A stretch of 49,339 bases of DNA from NCBI RefSeq assembly GCF_009467825.1, contig NZ_WIOK01000036.1:1-49339 (forward strand), read 5' to 3'. Under the pieces are notes generated by a model, which was not told the DNA's origin, ran no database searches, and was given only the letters and a program-made list of their open reading frames with translations. Below are positions 7,938 to 16,943 of this stretch, in pieces. Numbering within the stretch: the stretch's first letter is position 1; the number at the start of each line of letters is the position of its first letter. Both the position numbers and the translations under genes were made by a program. The DNA comes from Cyclobacterium xiamenense (GTDB lineage: Bacteria > Bacteroidota > Bacteroidia > Cytophagales > Cyclobacteriaceae).

Positions 7938-10613
7938 ATGACCACAAGCGACCTTCTTTTTAAAAAAACCAGAAAAGACCTGGAGTTTCTAACGAGCTGT
8001 TTTCAAAAAGTACTGCACCAGCTGGGAGAGCACGAACTGGAAAAAATCCTCGCCCAAAAATCCAATCCGGTGGACATTGATTGGGAAGCGGGCGAATTGG
8101 AGGAAAAGCACATTCAGGTGCTGAGTATCTACCTGCAACTAATGAACCTGGTGGAAGAAAATGCGGCGGTACAGGGAAGAAGAAAGCTGCTTAATGAAAA
8201 GGGATTGGCAGCCATTCGCGGTTCCTGGGGCGAAACCTTCAGTCGATGGAAGGCCCAGGGATTGACCGAGGCTGAGATGATGGACTGCATCAAGCATACC
8301 CAGGTCTATCCCGTTTTGACTGCCCACCCAACGGAGGCCAAACGAAAATCCATTCTAGACCTACACCGGGAGATTTATCTAAACCTTGTCAAGCTGGAAA
8401 ACAACGCTTATTCTCACTTGGAGAGGCAGGCTCTGGAAAGGGAAATAATTGGACTGCTCGAACGGTGGTGGCGCTCGGGCGAAGTGTACCTGGAAAAGCC
8501 CACGCTGGAAATGGAACGCAACAACGTGCTGCACTATTTTTCCAGGGTATTTCCCAAAGCCCTGCAGCATGCGGACCAGCAACTGATCGAAAGTTGGATT
8601 GCCATGGGCTTTGACGCCGATAAATTCAGCGACACGAGCGACTTCCCCGATTTTCAATTGGGCAGCTGGGTAGGTGGTGACCGGGACGGCCATCCCTATG
8701 TAACGGCCGACTTTACCCGAGACACCTTGCTGGAGCACCGGCGTATGGCCCTGATACTGATCAAAGAAAAGCTTCAAATCCTGGGGGCCCAGATGAGTTT
8801 TTCCGAAATCCGTAATCCTGTTCCCACTGGTTTTCGCGAAAAAATCCGGGAAAAAGCCGAGTATATCGGCGCAGACAGCGAACTCGCTTTGCAACGAAAT
8901 CCCCGGGAACCCTGGCGGCAATTCATCAACCTGATGCTGGTACAGGTGGACAACACCCTGGAGAAACGCAAGCAACCCGTCTACTCTCGCTCCGCTGAAT
9001 TGATGGAGGACTTGAAAGTAATCCGTCAAAGTCTGCATGAAATCGATGCCTGGAGCATGGTGCGGCAGTTCTTGCTGCCTGTTGAAAGGCATATCGCCTG
9101 TTTTGGCTTTCACCTGGCTCGGCTGGACATCCGGCAAAACAGTGCTTTTCACGAGAAGGCCATGGACCAAATTCTGGCCGAAACGTTCCGCGAGTCAACC
9201 CCCTACTCCTCCTGGTCCGAAAAAGAACGCGTACGCTTTATTACCGAAGAACTTAGAAGTAACCGTCCCTTTGCCTTTTCCGGGAAATCCTTTGGCCCGG
9301 AAGCGGATAAAGTACTGGGCTGTTTTCAATGCGTCAAAACGCACATCGACCGTTATGGGGACGAAGGCATTGGATCCTTTATTATCAGCATGACACGAAG
9401 TCTAAGCGACCTGCTGGTGGTGTATCTCTTTTTGCGGGAAGCGGGATTGGATCGAAACCGCTACCAAGTGGTACCACTGTTTGAAACCATCGATGACCTG
9501 CAGCGCGCCGACCATATACTTCAGGCTTTCCTAGCGCACGAAGCCTACCCGGATCGTTTCTCCTTTCAGGAAGTAATGCTGGGCTATAGCGACAGCAATA
9601 AGGACGGGGGAATCACCGCTAGCCGCTGGAATATTTACCAGGCAGAGCAAAAACTCACCAACCTGGCTAGTCCCCTCGGCAAGCGCCTGCGCTTTTTTCA
9701 TGGCATAGGTGGAACCATTAGCCGGGGTGGCGGAAAGTACCACCGCTTCCTGGAAAGCATGCCGAATGGCAGCCTGCAAGGATCCATTAAAATCACCATA
9801 CAGGGTGAAACCATTTCCCAGCAGTTTGCCAACTTATTGACGGCAGGGTACAACCTGGAAATGCTTTTCTCTGGAACCGCACTTCAGACGGCTCAATCCC
9901 TATTCACCGGAGAGAAACCCCGGTTTCCTACAGAGGCATTGCAGCACCTTTCCGAATTTGCGCAGGATCACTACCAGGAATTGATCCGGCACCCGGATTT
10001 TCTAGAGTTTTATGGAGAGGCCACCCCGATCGACGTGCTGGAACTCAGCAAAATCGGCTCAAGACCGGCACGAAGAACGGGGAAACGATCCCTGGAAGAC
10101 CTTCGAGCGATCCCATGGGTATTCAGCTGGAGCCAGTCCCGGTTCAACCTGACCGGCTGGTACGGCATCGGAACGGCCTTCAAAAGGATTCGGGATACCC
10201 AACCCGACCATTACCGGGCCTTGCAGGACCATGCTCAATCCTGGCCGCTCCTCCGCTATATCCTGATACAGGTAGAAACCAACCTGCTGAATGCCGACCA
10301 GGAAATCATGAATCAGTACGCCGGACTGGTCTCCAACCGGGATACCGGCATCATCTTTACAAAATGGATCACGGACGAACACAGACGTAGCCTGGAAGAG
10401 ATCGGCGAACTGCTGGGAAAAGAACGAGATATCCGAAGAATGGGTTTGCTCGACAGCATCAACCGAAGAAAAAATGCCCTTCATGGACTGCACCAGCTAC
10501 AGCTAAAAAACCTGAAACTTTGGCGCGCATCCAAAGAACCGGATTCGCCACTGGTAACGCGACTGCTGAAGATCACCACGGCGCTGGCCAGCGGGTTAAA
10601 GAATACGGGTTGA
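7938..10613 (+). CDS. ppc: Phosphoenolpyruvate carboxylase
   Basis: Carboxylates PEP to oxaloacetate (anaplerosis). The ATG at 7938 (MTTSDLLFKKTRKDL) gives 891 residues, normal for the family; an in-frame TTG at 7911 is less likely. Motifs in order are the catalytic VLTAHPTEAKRKS with His130, WVGGDRDGHPYVT near 245, MLGYSDSNKDGGITASRW, the glycine loop FHGIGGTISRGGG at 587-599, GSRPARR, and LRAIPWVFSWSQSRFNL. The C-terminus ends in NTG as in the family. In the glycine loop Ile590 stands where E. coli PEPC has Arg581 (FHGRGG), while Arg596 keeps the essential second arginine (E. coli Arg587). Numbering of E. coli residues is from memory. The gene stands alone on the plus strand. Confidence 0.95.
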   Translation: MTTSDLLFKKTRKDLEFLTSCFQKVLHQLGEHELEKILAQKSNPVDIDWEAGELEEKHIQVLSIYLQLMNLVEENAAVQGRRKLLNEKGLAAIRGSWGETFSRWKAQGLTEAEMMDCIKHTQVYPVLTAHPTEAKRKSILDLHREIYLNLVKLENNAYSHLERQALEREIIGLLERWWRSGEVYLEKPTLEMERNNVLHYFSRVFPKALQHADQQLIESWIAMGFDADKFSDTSDFPDFQLGSWVGGDRDGHPYVTADFTRDTLLEHRRMALILIKEKLQILGAQMSFSEIRNPVPTGFREKIREKAEYIGADSELALQRNPREPWRQFINLMLVQVDNTLEKRKQPVYSRSAELMEDLKVIRQSLHEIDAWSMVRQFLLPVERHIACFGFHLARLDIRQNSAFHEKAMDQILAETFRESTPYSSWSEKERVRFITEELRSNRPFAFSGKSFGPEADKVLGCFQCVKTHIDRYGDEGIGSFIISMTRSLSDLLVVYLFLREAGLDRNRYQVVPLFETIDDLQRADHILQAFLAHEAYPDRFSFQEVMLGYSDSNKDGGITASRWNIYQAEQKLTNLASPLGKRLRFFHGIGGTISRGGGKYHRFLESMPNGSLQGSIKITIQGETISQQFANLLTAGYNLEMLFSGTALQTAQSLFTGEKPRFPTEALQHLSEFAQDHYQELIRHPDFLEFYGEATPIDVLELSKIGSRPARRTGKRSLEDLRAIPWVFSWSQSRFNLTGWYGIGTAFKRIRDTQPDHYRALQDHAQSWPLLRYILIQVETNLLNADQEIMNQYAGLVSNRDTGIIFTKWITDEHRRSLEEIGELLGKERDIRRMGLLDSINRRKNALHGLHQLQLKNLKLWRASKEPDSPLVTRLLKITTALASGLKNTG

Positions 10614-10642
10614 GGTACAGCGAAAGCATCCAACGGTCCAAA

Positions 10643-11875
10643 CTACTCCCGTAAGTCCCGGTAATCCAGCAGATCCCAGTAGCGAAATCCATTACCCGCT
10701 ACGGCAATTTGCTCGGACAAATGCTTGTACGGTTTGTGTTGGTATACGCGGGCAGCGATAGCCAGGGGTTCTGCCAGGCGCTTGTTCCGTTTTTCCTGAA
10801 TCTGATTGTGAGGCCATGTGTTTTTTTCGCTCAGGTACGGAAGCATAAAGTCGATCGCTTTCCGGATGCTTCCGCCCTTCGGGTTTTCATAGGTCCAAAG
10901 ATCCCGACCGGACTGAGCAGCTGCTTGAACATAGCTCATAATTCCCAGGAGATTCATGGCACTGTAATCCCAGGACCGGGTTCGGTCCAGTTCTTTTGGC
11001 TGCGATCCATCTCCCTCGATCATTTCATCCAGGATTAAGGGAAGCCCCACCCTTACCAAGCTATCGGCACGTTCATGCTGATCTACATAAAGTGCCAGCG
11101 GGATCGTCTGAGCAAAATACCAGGTGGTATGGTTGTTTCCATGTATGGCCTCGTCCCTTCCATGCGCGCTATTGACCAGCCAATCCAGGTAGTGACTGAT
11201 CCATTCGTGCATGCCTTGTTCTACCGCGGCATCCCAATGCTCGGAACGGGAAAGAATGTACAAGATATCCGGCAATTCCGCAAAGGAGCGGGTATCGATG
11301 ATGCCGATACCCCTTCCCTCTGTCCTGCCCGGGATTCGCTGGGCGTAGTTGAGATTGGGATTCATTTTCGTTTCCGGATGTATGAACCAGGCCCGGATCA
11401 GGTCGATCGCATGGGCGGCGTACCTTTCGTTTTCCGAAAAAAAATGGGCCTGGCTGAGGACCCGCAAGGCAGTCATTAACTTACCCAACTCTTCCTTATC
11501 CCGGTAATCGTAGTACTCGGGATTTATTTCCCCATCCCGGCGAATATAGGGTAGTCCATCCTCCTTTTCCGGGTCCGGCCACCAGTAGGGACCCATGCTG
11601 GTATAATCGTGGATGTCCCCGCTGGGAGGCAACTGCTTTTTGTGTGTTACTGAAAAAGGGCCTTCCTCAAGCTTCTCATCGGCCTCCCTTAGAAGTGCCT
11701 GCATGGCTGGAAGAAGGGGTTGCTGAGCCCCGAAGGCAATGCGCGCTTTGGCCTTCTCCATGAGTTCCCCATCCAATAGAATAAACTCCCTACCGGCTGT
11801 TTTATCGACCTGCGGAAAGACCAAAAATGGAATACTTCCCAAAAAGAAAATACTGCTATAAATAAATTTTTTCAT
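10643..11875 (-). CDS. Exported alginate-lyase-family (PF05426-type) polysaccharide lyase
   Basis: A 410-residue protein with a signal peptide (residues 1-22, ending FLVFPQ). It shows the marks of the alpha/alpha-toroid alginate lyase family: QLPPSGDIHDYTSMGPYWWP at 81-100, GLPYIRRDGEINPE, NLNYAQRIPGRTEGRG, and HGNNHTTWYFAQ with the Asn248-His249 pair that in PL5-type lyases neutralises and attacks the uronate. PL5 and PL38 both fit the fold, so the exact substrate (alginate, glucuronan or another uronate chain) is open. It is separated by 469 bases from the preceding operon gene and has its own promoter candidate. It is the last gene of the locus on this side. Confidence 0.85.
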   Translation of the reverse strand: MKKFIYSSIFFLGSIPFLVFPQVDKTAGREFILLDGELMEKAKARIAFGAQQPLLPAMQALLREADEKLEEGPFSVTHKKQLPPSGDIHDYTSMGPYWWPDPEKEDGLPYIRRDGEINPEYYDYRDKEELGKLMTALRVLSQAHFFSENERYAAHAIDLIRAWFIHPETKMNPNLNYAQRIPGRTEGRGIGIIDTRSFAELPDILYILSRSEHWDAAVEQGMHEWISHYLDWLVNSAHGRDEAIHGNNHTTWYFAQTIPLALYVDQHERADSLVRVGLPLILDEMIEGDGSQPKELDRTRSWDYSAMNLLGIMSYVQAAAQSGRDLWTYENPKGGSIRKAIDFMLPYLSEKNTWPHNQIQEKRNKRLAEPLAIAARVYQHKPYKHLSEQIAVAGNGFRYWDLLDYRDLRE

Positions 11876-11918
11876 GTGACCTTGGGTTTTGCTGGGATCA
11901 TGGATCCGGTTCTAGTCA

Positions 11919-11950
11919 GAAAAATACAATTTTACCGGAACCTCACCAAA
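11919..11950 (-). promoter_or_regulatory. Promoter for the alginate-lyase-family gene
   Basis: On the minus strand TTTG (11950-11947) is followed after 20 bases by TATTTTTC (11926-11919), a close match to the Bacteroidota TTTG/TAnnTTTG promoter. The -7 element lies 43 bases before the ATG at 11875. This supports separate transcription from the long operon upstream. Confidence 0.5.
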
Positions 11951-11990
11951 AACGGAAACCAGCAAAACGCGAATTTAAATCGGTAAACAC

Positions 11991-12340
11991 CTATTTCAGG
12001 TCAAGGCTACCTTCGCGAATACGCTTCCAGGCGACGATATCCCCGTACGTGCAAAGTCTGGTGGGTACGTATTTTTTCGGTACAGAAGTAACGATCAGGA
12101 ACATCAACGCATCCGGAGGCATGATCCCCTATTCCCCCACGGTACTTTCCTCACAGACCGCAGACGTGTTTTTCCGCAGTTTTTTGATGCTGCCCGGAGA
12201 TACGATCGCTGCCACCCGGCATAACGGTAGCGACCGTACTCGGGAAACCACTCGTTTATTTGGTTTTTGACCTGCACCTTTTTATCGATTAGATTTTCGA
12301 AAAACCTTTTTGAAGGAAAACACGTGAGTACCCCTCCCAC
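11991..12340 (-). pseudogene. Possible decayed coding remnant, family unknown
   Basis: Between the toroid-enzyme gene and the alginate-lyase gene the minus strand stays open in two pieces in different frames. The first (12340-12104) includes VQVKNQINEWFPEYGRYRYA. The second ends at a TAG at 11991 and contains LMFLIVTSVPKKYVPTR and GDIVAWKRIREGSLDLK, which has protein-like composition. A stop and a frame change separate them. I recognise neither piece; KNQIxxxFPEY is vaguely transposase-like. The second piece could also be a free 43-residue ORF (11991-12122). Confidence 0.3.
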
Positions 12341-12344
12341 TAGA

Positions 12345-14648
12345 TTACTTTACCGGGATCCAAACACTTTTTTCGAAAAACCCGTGCCCATAACTAACTT
12401 TTACCTGCGAATGGTCCCCTATGGGAAGCACCTGCCCTCCGGACCTAAGCTCGGATTGGTTTTTTTCCACGATCCCTTCCAGTACCAGGGAAAAGGGGGA
12501 TGTTTCCTGCAAGGTAACCGCCATGCTCTCTCCAGACGGTAGGGCCAGCTGTACCGCAACCGGTTCCTTTTGATCGGGATAGAAATTGAGCGGGGCCTCC
12601 AAATGAATCAGTAGATCACCAGATTCGTTTTGGCTATGGGTTAGGTGGGTATAGTAATTGGCCAGATAGGCCATACTCGTGTTGAAAGCCGTATTGAACT
12701 GAACCCAGCCTTCTGTCCAACCCAGGTCACCCGCTTCGGGCTGATTGGGGTAATGGAAATTCTTCGGGGAACCGTCAAAGACAAAGGGAAGTTCATCCAA
12801 CAGCCCGATCCCTCCTTTGTGCCGACTGTACCAGCCCAGGTCCACGCCCTCTACTTCCTCGGGTCCCTTGAAGGAGAAATGCCTGCCTGTAGGATTTCTG
12901 CCAAAGGCATTCTCAACATGCGCCCAGGCAATTTCTTCGAGCCGGGGGGCCAGTTTGTGGTCCTTTCCTAAAATGGTATTGGCCGCAAAGATGGCCGCCG
13001 GGAAGCCCAGAATATTGCCCGTTTCGTTCCACCCCGGCGGGGTCCATTCGTCTTCCGCATATTTCCGAAAATCCCATAGGTTGTCGGATCGTTGCACCAT
13101 CCATGCTGCCCATTCTTCCACCTTCGCTTTCAAACCCGGTGGATGCCGGTCCGGGTATTGCTGCGCAAAAAAGGCAAAGGCCCGCATGGTGAGATGCTCA
13201 GACATCCGCTGCCCCTTGGTCGTCATCGGGTCCTCCCAATCCAAATGGGCGATCATCCACTCCAATTGACGGTAAGCAGCATCAAAATAGGTTTCTGCCT
13301 GGGGATCTCCCTCCCTCTTTCCAACTTCGTACATCATCAAATTTGGTATCACGGAAAAGCCCGGAGGCATTTCCCCTTTGGTACTGCCCAACTGGGTTTT
13401 GCGTGCGAGCAAGTCGTGTTCGGGACTTAGGTCGTATCGGGAAGTGGCGTGAGGAGATACGCTTGCCTTCGTCCATACCGACCGGGCATAGGCATACACC
13501 CGGTCGAAGTTTTGGCGGGGAAGCCAGCGCGACAGAAATGGCCAGGCATAAAGGAAATGGGCAAGTTCGGCTTTTTGCATCTCGTGGTCCAACTGCTGGG
13601 ATACCTTCACATCGGCATCCCAATGAATCAATTGCACGATATCCGGTGTGCCTTCCGAAAAGGGCTCCAATGCTCCCCACAGTCCCCGGTAATCTTCCGG
13701 AAACGAGTCATTGGCCCGGTAGGTGCCGGTTACCTCCATGCGCTCAAAGGCGGCTGGATTGGCCGCGTACAAGGCGACCAAGCTTTGCATGGACCAGTTG
13801 AAAAAATCTCCGTCCCGCCAGGCAAAAGACAGGATCCTTTTTTCGGATACGTTTCCCACGTAATGCCTCGCCCCCATCATGAAATCCAACATGCCCCGGT
13901 AACTCACCCGCTCCAGCCAGTAGGGCCCGATCCGAAATGGGAAAGATCTCTTATCCCCAGAGGCGACCAAAAATTCCTGATTTGACTCCGGGTTAAAGTC
14001 GGAAAAATCACCTTTTTCTCCGGCGATCCTGCCAGAAAAAACTTCCCGGCCACTCCCTTTTTCCAAAATCACAAAAGAGGTACCATCTGCCATACCCGCA
14101 GCGGTAAAGCGCTTTGGACGGTGAAGGTTGTACCCACTTTGATTTACCAGCAGGGGCATAACTTCTCCTGCACCCTCGTCCACGTATTGCTGCCCCCACA
14201 GCGCCAGTTCGGCAATGCGGAGAGACCGACTTTCCGTCGCAATGAGGCGCACCCGGTCGGTCAGCAATTCTTTCTCAAAAGCAATCGAGACCTCTTCCGC
14301 CTCATTACCGGTGGTTTGGTGAAAGGTCCGCCATTCCCCATTTAGCAAATACTGGAAATCGAAGCCTTCGGCAGGCTTCCCATCTGGATAAAAGTTGAGT
14401 TTAAAACCCGTGATCTCCGTCGCGCCTGGCAGCCGAATCGCGATCCAGGGACGTTCACCTGCGCCACTTTCCCAATACGTCTGCGCATCGTTGTCCAGTG
14501 CCAGCGTAGCGGCGTGGTTTGGTGTTTCCGAACTGCTGGAAACCCGCCCGCTGAGGGATAGATTTCGCTGCGCCTGTACGGGATGTATACATGCCGCCAA
14601 ACAAAGTAGCAGCCCAAAGACAAAAAGGAATAAATGGGATGTTTTCAT
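12345..14648 (-). CDS. Exported discoidin-domain toroid enzyme, possibly GH9-like
   Basis: A 767-residue protein with an N-terminal export signal; Cys20 in CLAAC could be lipidated, or the cut may follow VQAQ. Residues about 30-155 look like an F5/8 type C (discoidin) sugar-binding domain (TLALDNDAQTYWES, ITGFKLNFYP). Residues about 165-260 resemble the Ig-like domain found before GH9 catalytic domains (MPLLVNQSGYNLHRPKRF). The rest is rich in Trp and aromatic residues and helical, in keeping with an alpha/alpha toroid, and includes WTPPGWNETGNILGFPAA, HVENAFGRNPTGRHFSF and FNTAFNTSMAYLANYY. The usual GH9 catalytic signatures are not obvious, so activity is unassigned. It is the last gene of the eleven-gene unit, 11 bases after the FAD gene. 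Confidence 0.75.
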   Translation of the reverse strand: MKTSHLFLFVFGLLLCLAACIHPVQAQRNLSLSGRVSSSSETPNHAATLALDNDAQTYWESGAGERPWIAIRLPGATEITGFKLNFYPDGKPAEGFDFQYLLNGEWRTFHQTTGNEAEEVSIAFEKELLTDRVRLIATESRSLRIAELALWGQQYVDEGAGEVMPLLVNQSGYNLHRPKRFTAAGMADGTSFVILEKGSGREVFSGRIAGEKGDFSDFNPESNQEFLVASGDKRSFPFRIGPYWLERVSYRGMLDFMMGARHYVGNVSEKRILSFAWRDGDFFNWSMQSLVALYAANPAAFERMEVTGTYRANDSFPEDYRGLWGALEPFSEGTPDIVQLIHWDADVKVSQQLDHEMQKAELAHFLYAWPFLSRWLPRQNFDRVYAYARSVWTKASVSPHATSRYDLSPEHDLLARKTQLGSTKGEMPPGFSVIPNLMMYEVGKREGDPQAETYFDAAYRQLEWMIAHLDWEDPMTTKGQRMSEHLTMRAFAFFAQQYPDRHPPGLKAKVEEWAAWMVQRSDNLWDFRKYAEDEWTPPGWNETGNILGFPAAIFAANTILGKDHKLAPRLEEIAWAHVENAFGRNPTGRHFSFKGPEEVEGVDLGWYSRHKGGIGLLDELPFVFDGSPKNFHYPNQPEAGDLGWTEGWVQFNTAFNTSMAYLANYYTHLTHSQNESGDLLIHLEAPLNFYPDQKEPVAVQLALPSGESMAVTLQETSPFSLVLEGIVEKNQSELRSGGQVLPIGDHSQVKVSYGHGFFEKSVWIPVK

Positions 14649-14659
14649 TTTTTAGGTAG

Positions 14660-16939
14660 TTAATAACACACGATGCCAAACAACGCAGCCGGCGTGGTAG
14701 CAGAGGGATGTTCCAGCATGATTTTTAGGGATTGGGTGGTAACAGCCTCGTCGAAGCGAAGGGTAAAACAGGACTGATGGTTGTCGCGAACCTGGGTTAA
14801 CCGATTCCCTTGGTGGTCCGAAATGGAAAAACGCTGCACACAAAAAGGAACCACGTGTTCGGGATGGCCCATTAGGGTAGACTCCAGCGCATGGTCGTAA
14901 TCCGAATCAAAGAACAACTTTATTTCTCTGATTTCCTGTTCACTATCCCACCTTAATTCAACAGAAGGTTCAGTATCATCGAGGGCGGCAGCCCAGGCAT
15001 TGCTCTGGCTACTTGGCCGAAAAATACCATTGCATAAATTTTCCGCGCTAAACATCTGCACGGAACGGTCCAGTTCAAATCCCAGATTGTGTCCATCGGG
15101 CCGACGTTCGGGCAGCCAAAAGTCAAAGGAATCCATCCCAATACCCTCCGGAGGCTCCTGCCGGCTGCTGGTAGCCACGGCTTTATTAAATTTCTGAAAA
15201 ACACTCAAAAGACCCGTCAATCGCGTATTTGAAGTCTTGATTTGTACTAAATCATTCGCAGAAAAGGCAACAAAATAATATTCTGAATTTTTTATAGTAC
15301 ACTCAAAATCAATTAGTAATGTTGATTCACCAGAAGCAATTTCGAATTCCTTTTCCGCTAAAATAAGCTCTGGCGTAAAGTTTCCCTTCCGTTTGCTTCC
15401 CATTAACGAAACTCGGAGTTGGGCGGCTTCCGAGCTCTTCAGCCGTACACGAATGCCCGGCACCTCCCCCTCTGTAAGGGGAAGCAACTGTGCCATGGCA
15501 AACTCCAACGACTTCCAGGGCCCATTCATGGGAAGGCCCTGCAACCGATAGGTAGAAGAGGGTCGCAGCGTTGCCTGTCGGGCCAGTTCCGCCTCATCGG
15601 ACAAGCGCAATCCGGGAATGTATTGCCCTGACCGAATCAGGCGGTTTTGCAAAATTTTCATCCGTGAAGGCGCAAGTAGATCGGCAGGAAGCAGCTTGCT
15701 TTCCCGGCACAAAACCGCAGCCATGGCAACAGCCTGTGCGTTGTGTGCACCGGTAGCCATCACACGGGTAGAACCAAAAGCCACGTGGCTACTGCTGACG
15801 ATTCTTCCTGCAAGGAACAGGTTCTTCAGGTTTCGGCTGTACATGATCCGGTAAGGAATCTGGTACACTCCCTTGGTATGCCATTGGGTACAGCCTGGCA
15901 AGTCACCGTAGACCCCATCTGCCGGATGCAGGTCCAAAGCCCAGCCCCCAAAAGAAACCGCATCCTCAAATTGGCGCTGCTGGACCAGGTCTTTTTGCGA
16001 CAACATGTAGTCGCCCTCAAAACGGCGGCTTTCCCGTTTTCCCGGGATGGTACCCACCCATTCGAGCGTATGGGTAGCCATCTCGGGAAACTCCCCGGAA
16101 TTTTTGAGGTGATCCCAAATACCGTAGATTACGCGCCAAAGTTCCCATTTGATCGTTTCGGACTCATGAACGGTATCCTTCCTTCCTCCGTACTCCACCC
16201 ACCATAGCCGGCAGCCATGGTCCTTGAGGTTAAAGGATTTAAAGCGGGGTAGTTTTTCGATTTCCCGATTGGCATACGAAGGAGGAACAAAGCGTACGGG
16301 CTTACCGGTATCCTTACTGTAGAAATACAGGCTGTGTCCCAGCAGTTCCCCGTAGGTATCATCCGGTGCAAATGGCTCGTCAAATTCATCCGCCGATTCG
16401 GCCCCAATCCGAAAGGCCGCTCCGGCCAAAAAAGCCATGGAGCCGTCGCCGGATGCATCCACAAACAGGGGAGCTTTCAACAGGTATTCCGTAGCGTTCT
16501 GGCTGCAAAAAGCCAATGCCGATTCGATGGTGTCCGGACTACTTTTTACCAGGTCGTACATGGCCGTATTCAATAGCAGTCGGATGCCGGGTTCGTTGCT
16601 TACCATTTCAATTAAAATGGTATCCAGAATCAGCGGATTGCCTTCCGGATTGCGGTATAAATTCTCCAGGAGAATCTCGTCGATAACCCCTCCTTCCCTG
16701 GCCCAACGGTTGTTATTACCCATATGAGAGGTTGCACCCAGGATCCAGAGTCGGATCTCAGACGATCCGTTCCCGCCCAGAACCGGTCGGTCCTGAACCA
16801 GCACGACCTGCAAGCCCTGCCTGGATGCCGTAATGGCACAGCAGGTACCGGCCATACCGCCTCCGATGATCACCAGGTCGGCCTGGCATTCCTCCCGTTT
16901 GAAACTTCTCTTTCTACTACTAAACGCTTCTTTTTTCAT
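14660..16939 (-). CDS. Cytoplasmic FAD-dependent oxidoreductase (PF12831-type) with C-terminal sandwich domain
   Basis: 759 residues from the ATG at 16939; an in-frame TTG at 16957 overlaps the upstream gene and is less likely. No signal peptide. The FAD-binding start is ADLVIIGGGMAGTCCAITA (GxGxxG), followed by DRPVLGGNGSSEIRLW, then APLFVDASGDGSMAFLAGA, GKRESRRFEGDYMLSQ and the late FAD segment NLFLAGRIVSSSHVAFGSTR. After about residue 450 the family core ends; the C-terminal part contains FDFWLPERRPDGHNLGF and a discoidin-like stretch. Substrate unknown; such proteins occur next to glycan-degradation genes and sugar or cyclitol oxidation is plausible. It starts 4 bases after the symporter gene, which suggests it acts on the imported compound. 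Close paralogue at 43862-46147. Confidence 0.85.
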   Translation of the reverse strand: MKKEAFSSRKRSFKREECQADLVIIGGGMAGTCCAITASRQGLQVVLVQDRPVLGGNGSSEIRLWILGATSHMGNNNRWAREGGVIDEILLENLYRNPEGNPLILDTILIEMVSNEPGIRLLLNTAMYDLVKSSPDTIESALAFCSQNATEYLLKAPLFVDASGDGSMAFLAGAAFRIGAESADEFDEPFAPDDTYGELLGHSLYFYSKDTGKPVRFVPPSYANREIEKLPRFKSFNLKDHGCRLWWVEYGGRKDTVHESETIKWELWRVIYGIWDHLKNSGEFPEMATHTLEWVGTIPGKRESRRFEGDYMLSQKDLVQQRQFEDAVSFGGWALDLHPADGVYGDLPGCTQWHTKGVYQIPYRIMYSRNLKNLFLAGRIVSSSHVAFGSTRVMATGAHNAQAVAMAAVLCRESKLLPADLLAPSRMKILQNRLIRSGQYIPGLRLSDEAELARQATLRPSSTYRLQGLPMNGPWKSLEFAMAQLLPLTEGEVPGIRVRLKSSEAAQLRVSLMGSKRKGNFTPELILAEKEFEIASGESTLLIDFECTIKNSEYYFVAFSANDLVQIKTSNTRLTGLLSVFQKFNKAVATSSRQEPPEGIGMDSFDFWLPERRPDGHNLGFELDRSVQMFSAENLCNGIFRPSSQSNAWAAALDDTEPSVELRWDSEQEIREIKLFFDSDYDHALESTLMGHPEHVVPFCVQRFSISDHQGNRLTQVRDNHQSCFTLRFDEAVTTQSLKIMLEHPSATTPAALFGIVCY

Positions 16940-16943
16940 TGAC

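Noticed and set aside
8379-9170. 263-codon minus-strand frame inside ppc
   Set aside because: Shadow of a well-conserved gene; no motif of its own.
12049-12270. 73-codon plus-strand frame in the gap before the alginate-lyase gene
   Set aside because: No protein-like pattern; the minus strand has the better remnant.
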